Below are positions 6,422 to 12,498 of a stretch of DNA of 12,498 bases, one piece after another. The stretch comes from Anaerolineae bacterium (lineage in GTDB: Bacteria > Chloroflexota > Anaerolineae > B4-G1): contig JAUXFI010000036.1 of assembly GCA_030620125.1 (NCBI GenBank), positions 1 through 12,498 on the forward strand, given 5' to 3'. The position numbers and the translations under genes were made by a program. How positions within the stretch are numbered: position 1 is the first letter of the stretch; every line of letters starts with the position of its first letter. A model generated the notes under the pieces. The model had not been told where the DNA came from. It saw only the letters and a program-made list of their open reading frames with translations, and searched no databases.

Positions 6422-7562
6422 CGCAAGCCCCGTAATTGCTGAGGTGCTCCTCCTCCGTCACAGCAAAAAGGTGGCTGCCGTCGTCCTTCGTGCAGTCGGC
6501 AAGGAAAAAGTAGTACTCCGTGTCGGCAGGAAACGCAGTCGCCTGGATCGAGGCCAGACCAGGGCTGCAAATAGGGCCAGGCGGCAGGCCCAGGGAACGA
6601 TAAGTGTTGTAGGGCGAATCCACTCCCGTCGCCTCAAGCGTGAACTGGGGCCACCAGTTATCGGGAATGCCAAGCGCGTATTGCACAGTGGGGCAGGCAC
6701 CGAGGAACCAGCCCGTCTCCAGCCGGTTATGATAGACCCCGGCGATGACCGGGCGCTCCTCGTCCAGCACTGCCTCCCGCTCAACCACGGAGGCTAACGT
6801 GACCAGTTCATAGACGGACAACTCATGGTTGGCCGCCTCGTTTCGCATTTCAGGGGACACACGCGTTTCAAAGGTCTCCAGCATACGATTCAACAGATCA
6901 ACAGCGGTAGCATCCTCGGACAGGCTGTAGGTCTCAGGGAAAAGAAACCCTTCCAGCGTCGCCTCAGGGGGCAGGTCGGCCAGGAAACCGAAAGCGAGGC
7001 CCGCGTCACGCCACCCGGCCGTCGCCAAGACCAGGAACTCGTCCTGCGGTATGCTCGTCTGCGCCGCGACCGCAGCAGCGACCTGCTCCAGCCGTAGCCC
7101 CTCCTGGATCATGACGACCTGCTCCGGGCGCTGTCCTTGCTGGAGCACCTGCGCGATCTCAGGAATCGTCATCGTCTGGCGTAGGGTGAACTCCCCGGCC
7201 TCAATGCCGGAATCCAGTTTGTGGTATTGCACGTAGCGACGGAACAGCTCATCATCAGAGATCAGCCCCTCTTCCTTCAGACGAGTAGCGATGCCGCTTG
7301 CCGTCTCCCCCAACTCGACGACAAAAGTGACCGGTGTGTCGTCGTCTCCGGCTGACTGCTCCAACTCGGCAGCCATGGCGTCGAGGTAAGCGCCAATCAA
7401 AAGCTCGTCCGGCGCGGACAGACCGCACAGACTGATAGAGATGCCCCCAACACCGCCAGACGCAGGGTGGCTGGCAAACCAGACGACGCTGCCCACAGCA
7501 CCGACAATTGCGATCAACGCCATAGAAAAAGCGACAACCCTGCTCACACCTCTCAAGACCAC
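6405..7562 (-). CDS. mltG: Endolytic murein transglycosylase MltG (YceG family)
   Basis: The 385-residue inner-membrane protein is thought to cut nascent glycan strands and so release or terminate peptidoglycan chains. It has one N-terminal membrane helix (about 9-31), then a LysM-like module (about 76-150, FVVELGETASGIATRLKEEGLI). The catalytic domain shows LEGFLFPETY (203-212), ASVVEREA with the presumed catalytic Glu261, AGVYHNRL (284-291), SPYNTYRSLGLPPGPI (326-341) and a closing HLFAVTEEEH (374-383). In the usual D-PTV motif the Asp is Cys300 (GACPTVQYALG), a small departure. It lies 6 nt after ruvX and overlaps the lipoprotein gene. The AAGGAG site sits only 1 nt from the GTG at 7562, so a TTG at 7556 (residue 3) may be the true start. 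Either way the product is the same. Confidence 0.93.
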   Translation of the reverse strand: MVLRGVSRVVAFSMALIAIVGAVGSVVWFASHPASGGVGGISISLCGLSAPDELLIGAYLDAMAAELEQSAGDDDTPVTFVVELGETASGIATRLKEEGLISDDELFRRYVQYHKLDSGIEAGEFTLRQTMTIPEIAQVLQQGQRPEQVVMIQEGLRLEQVAAAVAAQTSIPQDEFLVLATAGWRDAGLAFGFLADLPPEATLEGFLFPETYSLSEDATAVDLLNRMLETFETRVSPEMRNEAANHELSVYELVTLASVVEREAVLDEERPVIAGVYHNRLETGWFLGACPTVQYALGIPDNWWPQFTLEATGVDSPYNTYRSLGLPPGPICSPGLASIQATAFPADTEYYFFLADCTKDDGSHLFAVTEEEHLSNYGACGGESP

Positions 7563-7563
7563 G

Positions 7564-7570
7564 CTCCTTT
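7564..7570 (-). promoter_or_regulatory. Shine-Dalgarno overlapping the ruvX stop; it questions the mltG start
   Basis: The minus strand reads AAAGGAGC directly before GTG (7562-7560). GGAG to GTG is 1 nt, too close for good initiation. GGAG to the in-frame TTG (7556-7554) is 7 nt. The site overlaps the TAA of ruvX (7571-7569), so the two genes are probably coupled. Confidence 0.6.
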
Positions 7571-8009
7571 ATCCATTGTTGTCCTGCAATCCGCCGTTCC
7601 GACTATCAAGATAACTCTGCAAAATCACGGCAGCCGCTACCGCATCAACCTCGTCTTTGGCACATGCGCGCCGCTTTTTCTTGCGGTTCTGGCGCAGGAT
7701 CTCCTCCGCCACGGCCGTCGTGAATCGCTCGTCCCACGGAATGAGCGGAATGCCCAGTCTGGCAGCCAGCGCATCCGCATAGCGCGCGACCCGCCGCGCC
7801 TGCGGCCCCTCCGTCCCATCGAGGCTGAGCGGCTGTCCAACCACGATCAATCCAACGTTGTGCTCGGCCACGAGGGCTGCAACGGCGGCAGAGTCCTCCT
7901 CCCGAGAACCTCGCACCAGCGTCTGCAACGGGCGGGCGAGGGTAGCAGTGGGATCGCTGATGGCGATCCCCACGCGCCGCTCACCCACGTCCAACCCCAG
8001 AATACGCAT
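7569..8009 (-). CDS. ruvX: Putative pre-16S rRNA nuclease / Holliday-junction resolvase-like protein (YqgF/RuvX)
   Basis: The protein has 146 residues, the usual size for this RNase H-like family. In E. coli YqgF is linked to 16S rRNA 5'-end maturation, and resolvase activity has also been proposed. Visible motifs are RILGLDVGERRVGIAISDP (2-20) with the first acidic residue Asp7, IVVGQPLSLDGTEGPQA (55-71) with Glu67, PWDERFTT (91-98) and DEVDAVAAAVILQSYL (119-134). It begins 3 nt after the stop of the baseplate-J-like gene, with an AGAGG site spanning that stop, and is followed 6 nt later by mltG. The order alaS, ruvX, mltG is also known in Bacillus (alaS, yrrK, yrrL), which supports the call. 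Confidence 0.95.
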   Translation of the reverse strand: MRILGLDVGERRVGIAISDPTATLARPLQTLVRGSREEDSAAVAALVAEHNVGLIVVGQPLSLDGTEGPQARRVARYADALAARLGIPLIPWDERFTTAVAEEILRQNRKKKRRACAKDEVDAVAAAVILQSYLDSRNGGLQDNNG

Positions 8010-8012
8010 CCT

Positions 8013-9563
8013 CTATCTCGTAACCAGCAGAGAGCCAGAATGAGCCTGCTCCTGCGGCACAACCTCCACGCTGATGCGCATTGGAAGCAACGGCATCCGC
8101 TCCAGCCACTCTGGCCAGACCGTCATCCGGGGATCCTCGGCCAGTGGGAACTCTACCAGCAATTGCTCGCGGGCATCGGAGACGCGCTGCCCACGGATGA
8201 GCGCCACGGCCGCGTCGGCATCAAGCGCAGCGGCGGCAACCCCACGGGCGGTGACGAAAAAGGCGAACCGGCCCGGGCCAACATCCTCCTCTGCCACCTC
8301 ACCCAGGTCAAAGTGAGCATCCACCAATACGTACCCCGGCGGCAGGCGGCGCGAGAGGTCGCTATAGGCAACGGCCTGCGCATTGCCCACGTCTACCGCC
8401 AGCCCACTCACCAGCAGCCGCACGTTGAGACCCACTGTGTCGGCCTGTTCGGTGATAAAGCGCGTGTAGGCCTCCTTGGGCACTGCTTCGATGCGCAACG
8501 ACTCGCGCAGGAGGAACTCGGTGGGCTTCAGCAGGTCGCCCATCTCCACGTATGCCTGGTCGAGCAACTGGCGGATCAACTGCCTGCGCACCCGGTCGTA
8601 GTCGGCCTGGACGACGACTCGCGCCTCCCTGGGTTCAGCACCGGTAGTCGGCCCTGGGTTGATCACCCGCACCGCCGAACCGGCCACGCCCTCCACCTGG
8701 TTGATCTGGAAAGCCCCCACGTTGCCCACCCCATCCTCCAGCGCCTCGATCGGCACGGTCGCCTGTCCACCAGCAGGGATGGCGACGTCCGCAGTGGTGC
8801 GAAAACGAAGGGGGTAACTGGTGGAGGAAGTACGCACAACCGTACCGGCAGGCACGATATAGTCCTGCAGCAACAGGTTGGTGAACATGACCATACCGCT
8901 CGCCCGGCCCATGACGATGTTCGAGATGCCGGTCGTTTCGACCTCTGTGTAGGCCTCAACCTCGACGCCAAGCCGCCGCGCCGGAATGACGCGGGCGCCG
9001 TGATCCAGCGTCTCGACGTCGGGATCAACCGACACCGGCACGATGGTGCTGAACTCCCTCCCGGCCGGCACGAGTGTCACCGCACCGCTGGGCACAACAA
9101 TGTAGGCGCCGCCGGCGAGGATCAGAAGCGATAGTAAAAAGATAGCAAAACGAATGCCCAGTTTGACCCAATCGAGCCACCGCGCGCGGGGGCGAACAGC
9201 TCGGGGTCGTAGGACAATTTCCCTCTCCCACCAGTGGCGCGGCGGCGGTTCCACTCGCTCCGAGGGACGGCTACGCCACACCGTGGTCTCCTGCGCCTCC
9301 TCGACACTGGAGAAGGCCGGAAAGCCACACCCACGCGCCAGCGCCCGCCGGTCAGGGTCAATGGAGACGATGGCGACCTCCAACTGCCGCCGCTCGGTCT
9401 CGCGCCGCAGGAGGTCAAAGTCCAACTCGCGGGAGAGGAAGTGTATATCCCACGGGAGAACAAGCACGACGCGACCTCTATCCAGCCAACTGAACCGATG
9501 CCGGACCGAGGTAACGTCATCCTGAGATTGTAGCTCTACAACTGAACAGGTTCCAAAACCCAT
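8013..9563 (-). CDS. Membrane-anchored baseplate J/gp47-like protein
   Basis: The 516-residue protein has three parts. Residues about 7-95 are a soluble alpha/beta-like domain (DDVTSVRHRFSWLDRGRVVLVLPW, then LEVAIVSIDPDRRALARGCGFPAFSS). A basic stretch and one membrane helix (about 133-157) come next. Then there is a large extracytoplasmic part. Residues about 225-315 resemble the baseplate J/gp47 core: MVMFTNLLLQDYIVPAGTVVRT, RFRTTADVAIPAG, then VPIEALEDGVGNVGAFQINQVEG. Similar proteins of Chloroflexota are, as I recall, annotated with this name although no phage tail is near. The real function is unknown. A cell-envelope role is plausible from the membrane anchor and the mltG linkage. The start is ATG 9563, with no Shine-Dalgarno visible: the upstream 17 nt are repeat sequence. 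It ends 3 nt before ruvX. Confidence 0.7.
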   Translation of the reverse strand: MGFGTCSVVELQSQDDVTSVRHRFSWLDRGRVVLVLPWDIHFLSRELDFDLLRRETERRQLEVAIVSIDPDRRALARGCGFPAFSSVEEAQETTVWRSRPSERVEPPPRHWWEREIVLRPRAVRPRARWLDWVKLGIRFAIFLLSLLILAGGAYIVVPSGAVTLVPAGREFSTIVPVSVDPDVETLDHGARVIPARRLGVEVEAYTEVETTGISNIVMGRASGMVMFTNLLLQDYIVPAGTVVRTSSTSYPLRFRTTADVAIPAGGQATVPIEALEDGVGNVGAFQINQVEGVAGSAVRVINPGPTTGAEPREARVVVQADYDRVRRQLIRQLLDQAYVEMGDLLKPTEFLLRESLRIEAVPKEAYTRFITEQADTVGLNVRLLVSGLAVDVGNAQAVAYSDLSRRLPPGYVLVDAHFDLGEVAEEDVGPGRFAFFVTARGVAAAALDADAAVALIRGQRVSDAREQLLVEFPLAEDPRMTVWPEWLERMPLLPMRISVEVVPQEQAHSGSLLVTR

Positions 9564-9637
9564 GATTAGCCGTTAGTCGTTAGCAGTTAGCAGTTAGCCG
9601 CAGTTGATTGCTAACTGCTGACTGCTAACTGCTGCTC
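9564..9637. repeat. AGCAGTT/AGCCGTT heptad array folded into a 20-bp hairpin between alaS and the J-like gene
   Basis: Forward heptads are AGCCGTT (9568-9574), AGTCGTT (9575-9581), AGCAGTT (9582-9588), AGCAGTT (9589-9595) and AGCCGCA. They face reverse-orientation units (GCTAACTGCTGACTGCTAACTGCTGCT, 9610-9636). The sequence 9579-9598 pairs with 9610-9629 at 19 of 20 positions around an 11-nt loop. The alaS stop lies inside the array, and the next gene's ATG is 1 nt outside it (9563). No T-run follows, so this is not a classical terminator. Confidence 0.85.
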
Positions 9638-12400
9638 CAGTATACGAGGAGCCTGGCGCAGCGCCTCATCAAGTTGGCTGGCGTCACGGCCACCCGCCTG
9701 GGCCAGAGTTGGCTTGCCACCTCCACCGCCCCCCACGATACGAGCCACGCTGCGCACCAGCCCGACCGCGTCCACGCCGCGCTCCACCAGGTCGGGAGTG
9801 ACGGCAGCGACGAGCGCGGGCCGCTCGCCCAGCACCGTGCCCAGGACGACGACACCGGAGCCTATACGGTCGCGGAACCAGTCGGTCATCTCGCGCAACA
9901 CTTCCATACTGGGCGCGGCCACTCGAGTGCTCAACAATGAGACACCTGCCACCAACTGTACCCGCTCCAGCAGTGCCTCGAACTCGCGCTTGGCCAGTTG
10001 CTGCTGGAGGCGCGCGATCTCCTTGCGGGACGACTGCAGCTCACCCAGCAACCCCAATGCCCTGTCATCCACCTCGTTGGGCGGGACCCCCAGACAGGCC
10101 GCCGCGCGCTGGAGAACGCCCAGTTGACGCACGACCAATTCCACCGCCCCATGGCCGGTCACCGCCTCGACGCGACGTACCCCCGCCGCCACACCCTCCT
10201 CGGAAAAGATGTGGAACAGGCCAATCACGCCCGTCTCGCTCACGTGAGTGCCGCCGCAGAGCTCCTGGCTAAAAGGCTCGCCCGGTCGTCCAACACGCAC
10301 GACACGCACGGTGTCACCATACTTTTCGCCAAAGAGCGCAATGACCCCCTCACTCACGGCCTGGCGATACCGCTCCTCGGCGGTGTGCACCGGATAGTCT
10401 GCCAGGATGGCCTCGTTGACGAAACGATTCACCGCGTCCAACTCGTCCTCGGTCAGCGCAGCCGGGTGTGTAAAGTCAAAACGCAGCCGGTCAGGCGTTA
10501 CCAGCGACCCGGCCTGCTGCACGTGCTCGCCCAGGACGTGGCGCAGCCCCCTGTGCAAGAGGTGCGTGGCGGTGTGGTTGCGGGCAATGTCCATCCGTCG
10601 CTCGCCGTCCACGCTAGCCCGGACACCGTCGCCGACCCGGGGCCGGCCCAACGTCACCACGCCGACGTGAACGATCAGGCCAGGGATCGGCTGGCGCACA
10701 TCCTGCACAGCGACCCTCCAGGTAGGCTCCCCTACCTCTCCCTCTTCTCCCCCCCCCCCAGGGGGGGGCAGGGGGGGGTAAGCGACGATAAAGCCGGCGT
10801 CAGAGACCTGGCCGCCAGCCTCAGCGTAGAAGCAGGTCAAGGGCAATACCACCTCGACCTGGTCGCCTTTTTTGGCCGACTCGACCGGCCTCCCATCGCA
10901 TAGGATTGCCGCAACCGTAGTCTCTACCTCAGTGGTCGAATAGGGGTCGTGTTCGACGCCGCTCTCGCCCAGGCGACCCTGCTCCTGCAAGCCCGCCAGA
11001 ATTCCCTGGTAACGCGCCAGCGTCTCCTCGTCGAAAGCCTCGAACGCACCCACCTTCCGGGCACGCTCTCGCTGCTCCTCCAACGCCGCCTGATAGCCAA
11101 CCTCATCCACGCTCAGTCCCCGCTCTTCGGCCACGTCGCGCGTGATCTCCAGCGGCAGGCCAAACGTATCGTAGAGCCGGAAAGCCACGTCGCCGGGCAA
11201 GACTTTCTCGCCCCTCGCCTCCACTTCCGCCAGTGCCTCGTCCAGCCGCGCCAGGCCCAGGTCGAGCGTGCGCAGGAAGCGCTCCTCCTCCTGAGTGATC
11301 GTGGTGAGGATGAACTGGCGGCGGCTCGCGAGTTCGGGGAATTGAGCGCCCATCGTCTCAATCACGACCTGGGCAACCTCAGCCAGAAAGGGCTGGGTAA
11401 AGCCGAGCTTGCGCCCAAAGCGGGCTGCGCGGCGCAGGATCATGCGCAGCACATAGCGGCGTCCCTCGCTGCCCGGCATGACGCCGTCGCCAACGAGGAA
11501 CGTGACCGACCGCCCGTGGTCGGCGATGACACGGTAGGAGACGAGGTTCTCCTCTACCTGGGCATCGGTGTGGCCCATCATCTCTTGCACGCGCTTGATG
11601 ATGGGCACGAACAGATCGGTATCATAGTTGGAAGCTGCATCCTGCAACACGGCGACCAGCCGCTCAAAGCCCAAACCGGTGTCCACGTGCTTGGCCGGCA
11701 GCGAGTGCAGAGTACCGCCGGCATCCCTGTTGTACTGGATGAAAACCAGGTTCCACAGCTCAAAGAAGCGGCCGCAATCGCCGTTGACCTGGCAAACGTG
11801 ACCCGGCAGCCCTTGTTTGTCGCAGAACTCGGGGCCACGGTCGAAGTGTATCTCGCTGCACGGCCCGCAGGGGCCGGTGTCGCCCATCTCCCAAAAGTTG
11901 TCCTTGCGACCAAAGTACAGGATTTGATCAGGAGAGATGCCCGTCTCCGACCGCCAATAGCCGGCCGCCTCCTCGTCGGTCTCCAGTTCACCCAATTCAT
12001 CCTTAAAGACAGTAGCCCACACCCGCTCCCTGGGCAACCCCCACACCTCGGTCAAGAGTTCCCAGGCCCAGGCGACAGCCTCTTTCTTGTAATAGTCGCC
12101 GAAGGACCAGTTGCCCAACATCTCGAAAAAGGTGTGGTGATAGCCATCGCGCCCCACCTCCTCCAGGTCGTTGTGCTTGCCAGAGACGCGCATAACCTTC
12201 TGTGTGTCGGCAGCGCGGGCATAGTCCCGGCTTCCCACTCCCAGAAAGACGTCTTTGAACTGGTTCATCCCCGCGTTGGTGAACAGCAGCGTGGGATCGT
12301 CCACCGGCACCAGGCTGGCGCTCGGCACGATCGTATGCCCGCGGCCGGCGAAGAAATCGAGGAAACTCTGGCGCACTTGGGCGCTGGTCATTTTTGCCAT
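9611..12400 (-). CDS. alaS: Alanine--tRNA ligase
   Basis: The 929-residue enzyme charges tRNA(Ala) and proofreads Ser- and Gly-tRNA(Ala). The class II core begins with TSAQVRQSFLDFFAGRGHTIVPS and continues with LLFTNAGMNQFKDVFLG, DTQKVMRVSGKHNDLEEVG, FFEMLGNWSFGDYYKKEA, DTGPCGPCSEIHFDRGP and the WNLVF segment. The editing domain has H609/H613 in NHTATHLLH and C715/H719 in CGGTHV, all metal ligands. The C-Ala end has VGGGGGGKPTLAQAGG. The start is ATG 12400 (MAKMTSAQ), which aligns with the family N-terminus and follows AAAGGGA. A longer frame from TTG 12460 is rejected because that TTG is part of the -35 box. Two oddities are a 19-residue Pro/Gly/Glu insert (541-559) made by a C/G-rich palindrome, and a final QQLAVSS encoded by the heptad repeat. 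Confidence 0.97.
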   Translation of the reverse strand: MAKMTSAQVRQSFLDFFAGRGHTIVPSASLVPVDDPTLLFTNAGMNQFKDVFLGVGSRDYARAADTQKVMRVSGKHNDLEEVGRDGYHHTFFEMLGNWSFGDYYKKEAVAWAWELLTEVWGLPRERVWATVFKDELGELETDEEAAGYWRSETGISPDQILYFGRKDNFWEMGDTGPCGPCSEIHFDRGPEFCDKQGLPGHVCQVNGDCGRFFELWNLVFIQYNRDAGGTLHSLPAKHVDTGLGFERLVAVLQDAASNYDTDLFVPIIKRVQEMMGHTDAQVEENLVSYRVIADHGRSVTFLVGDGVMPGSEGRRYVLRMILRRAARFGRKLGFTQPFLAEVAQVVIETMGAQFPELASRRQFILTTITQEEERFLRTLDLGLARLDEALAEVEARGEKVLPGDVAFRLYDTFGLPLEITRDVAEERGLSVDEVGYQAALEEQRERARKVGAFEAFDEETLARYQGILAGLQEQGRLGESGVEHDPYSTTEVETTVAAILCDGRPVESAKKGDQVEVVLPLTCFYAEAGGQVSDAGFIVAYPPLPPPGGGGEEGEVGEPTWRVAVQDVRQPIPGLIVHVGVVTLGRPRVGDGVRASVDGERRMDIARNHTATHLLHRGLRHVLGEHVQQAGSLVTPDRLRFDFTHPAALTEDELDAVNRFVNEAILADYPVHTAEERYRQAVSEGVIALFGEKYGDTVRVVRVGRPGEPFSQELCGGTHVSETGVIGLFHIFSEEGVAAGVRRVEAVTGHGAVELVVRQLGVLQRAAACLGVPPNEVDDRALGLLGELQSSRKEIARLQQQLAKREFEALLERVQLVAGVSLLSTRVAAPSMEVLREMTDWFRDRIGSGVVVLGTVLGERPALVAAVTPDLVERGVDAVGLVRSVARIVGGGGGGKPTLAQAGGRDASQLDEALRQAPRILEQQLAVSS
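10724..10780 (-). repeat. C/G-homopolymer palindrome inserted in frame in alaS
   Basis: The plus strand has 11 C (10749-10759), A, 8 G (10761-10768), CA, 8 G (10771-10778). This is a strong hairpin or possible G-quadruplex-forming tract. On the minus strand it encodes residues 541-559 of AlaS (starting YPPLPPPGGGG and ending in a Glu/Gly/Val run). These sit between the conserved QVSDAGFI and the RVAVQDV strand, where AlaS proteins normally have a short loop. Confidence 0.75.
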
Positions 12401-12403
12401 AGG

Positions 12404-12420
12404 TCCCTTTACCCCCTCCA
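12404..12420 (-). promoter_or_regulatory. Ribosome-binding region of alaS
   Basis: Two purine-rich stretches precede ATG 12400 on the minus strand: GGAGGGGG (about 12419-12412) and AAAGGGA (12410-12404). The first is 11 nt from the ATG. The second is 3 nt from it and 12 nt from the alternative ATG at 12391. Together they support initiation at 12400 or, less likely, 12391. Confidence 0.6.
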
Positions 12421-12431
12421 GGTTGGGCGGT

Positions 12432-12460
12432 ATTGTAGCCGGAAGGGGGGAAACTGTCAA
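12432..12460 (-). promoter_or_regulatory. Consensus sigma70-type promoter of the alaS operon
   Basis: The minus strand has a perfect TTGACA (12460-12455), a 17-nt spacer and TACAAT (12437-12432), one base from consensus. Transcription should start near 12425, leaving a leader of about 25 nt. It is the only strong promoter found upstream of the five minus-strand genes ending at 5264. Confidence 0.85.
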
Positions 12461-12465
12461 CCGAC

Positions 12466-12498
12466 GATCAGCCGTTAGCCGTTAGCAGTTAGCAGTTA
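12466..12498. repeat. Heptad array upstream of alaS, direct copy of the downstream array
   Basis: AGCCGTT (12470-12476), AGCCGTT (12477-12483), AGCAGTT (12484-12490), AGCAGTT (12491-12497), then the window ends. The stretch 12466-12498 matches 9564-9596 at 31 of 33 positions, in the same unit order and orientation, so alaS with its promoter lies between two direct repeats. Confidence 0.85.

Noticed and set aside
7467..9134. 555-codon open frame on the plus strand
   Set aside because: It lies antisense to ruvX and the J-like gene, which have clear family motifs. Its Arg/His/Gln-rich product has no recognisable motif and is a high-GC shadow.
8013..9563. Prophage remnant
   Set aside because: Only one J-like domain is present, joined to a membrane helix, among housekeeping genes. 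There is no integrase, capsid, tail or lysis gene.
9579..9629. Intrinsic terminator after alaS
   Set aside because: The stem is strong, but no T-run follows on the minus strand and the downstream gene lies close, so it is listed as a repeat hairpin only.
9564..9637. CRISPR array
   Set aside because: The units are 7 nt and contiguous without spacers, and face each other. No cas genes are present.
12401..12460. Longer AlaS start at TTG 12460 adding 20 residues
   Set aside because: That TTG is the first part of the TTGACA -35 box. The added peptide is unlike any AlaS start, and a ribosome site precedes ATG 12400.
10949..12478. 509-codon open frame on the plus strand
   Set aside because: It is antisense to alaS. 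The absence of stops follows from the codon use of alaS, and the translation shows no domain.

Overview
The window is high-GC bacterial DNA with ordinary housekeeping genes. The gene content and style suggest a Chloroflexota genome (Anaerolineae or Caldilineae grade). The pointers are an alaS-ruvX-mltG cluster, a membrane-anchored baseplate-J-like protein inside that cluster, an MTA/SAH-deaminase-type amidohydrolase with an extra domain, and short-period repeats packed into gene borders. This assignment is inference from remembered family patterns, not from a search.

Layout. (1) Positions 1-1479 (+): the 3' part of a cell-wall gene. The first codons look like the last membrane helix of an FtsW/RodA-type flippase/polymerase. 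The frame then runs without a stop through a repeat-built Pro-rich linker into a complete class B penicillin-binding protein (PbpA/FtsI-like) module. All three catalytic motifs of that module are lost. (2) Positions 1480-1767: a spacer with a tandem 21-nt repeat, a spaced inverted repeat and a good terminator for the next gene. (3) Positions 1768-3765 (-): an MTA/SAH deaminase-type amidohydrolase fused to a C-terminal CYTH (triphosphate-tunnel) domain. (4) Positions 3766-3924: two divergent sigma70-type promoters. (5) Positions 3925-5232 (+): pyrimidine-nucleoside phosphorylase. (6) Positions 12400 down to 5264 (-): an apparent five-gene operon of alaS, a baseplate-J-like membrane protein, ruvX, mltG and a Leu/Ile/Val-type substrate-binding lipoprotein. 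A consensus-like promoter precedes alaS. Gaps are 47, 3 and 6 nt, and the last pair overlaps by 17 nt.

The genes fall into two themes. The deaminase fusion and the phosphorylase both act in nucleoside salvage and share a 159-bp divergent control region. The left-edge protein and MltG both concern peptidoglycan synthesis: polymerase/transpeptidase scaffold and glycan-chain release. AlaS, RuvX and MltG are also neighbours in other bacteria such as Bacillus, so that cluster looks ancestral, with the J-like gene and the lipoprotein as lineage additions.

The two most unusual things are: (a) a penicillin-binding module that keeps its scaffold motifs but has no SxxK, SxN or KTG, apparently tethered to a glycosyltransferase of the FtsW family; and (b) several unrelated period-7 repeat families (GTCCGAG, ACGCAAC, AGCAGTT/AGCCGTT). 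These sit at gene borders and inside reading frames, where they encode a linker, a signal-peptide leader and two C-termini, and one pair forms 33-nt direct repeats flanking alaS. A separate C/G-rich palindrome is inserted in frame into alaS.
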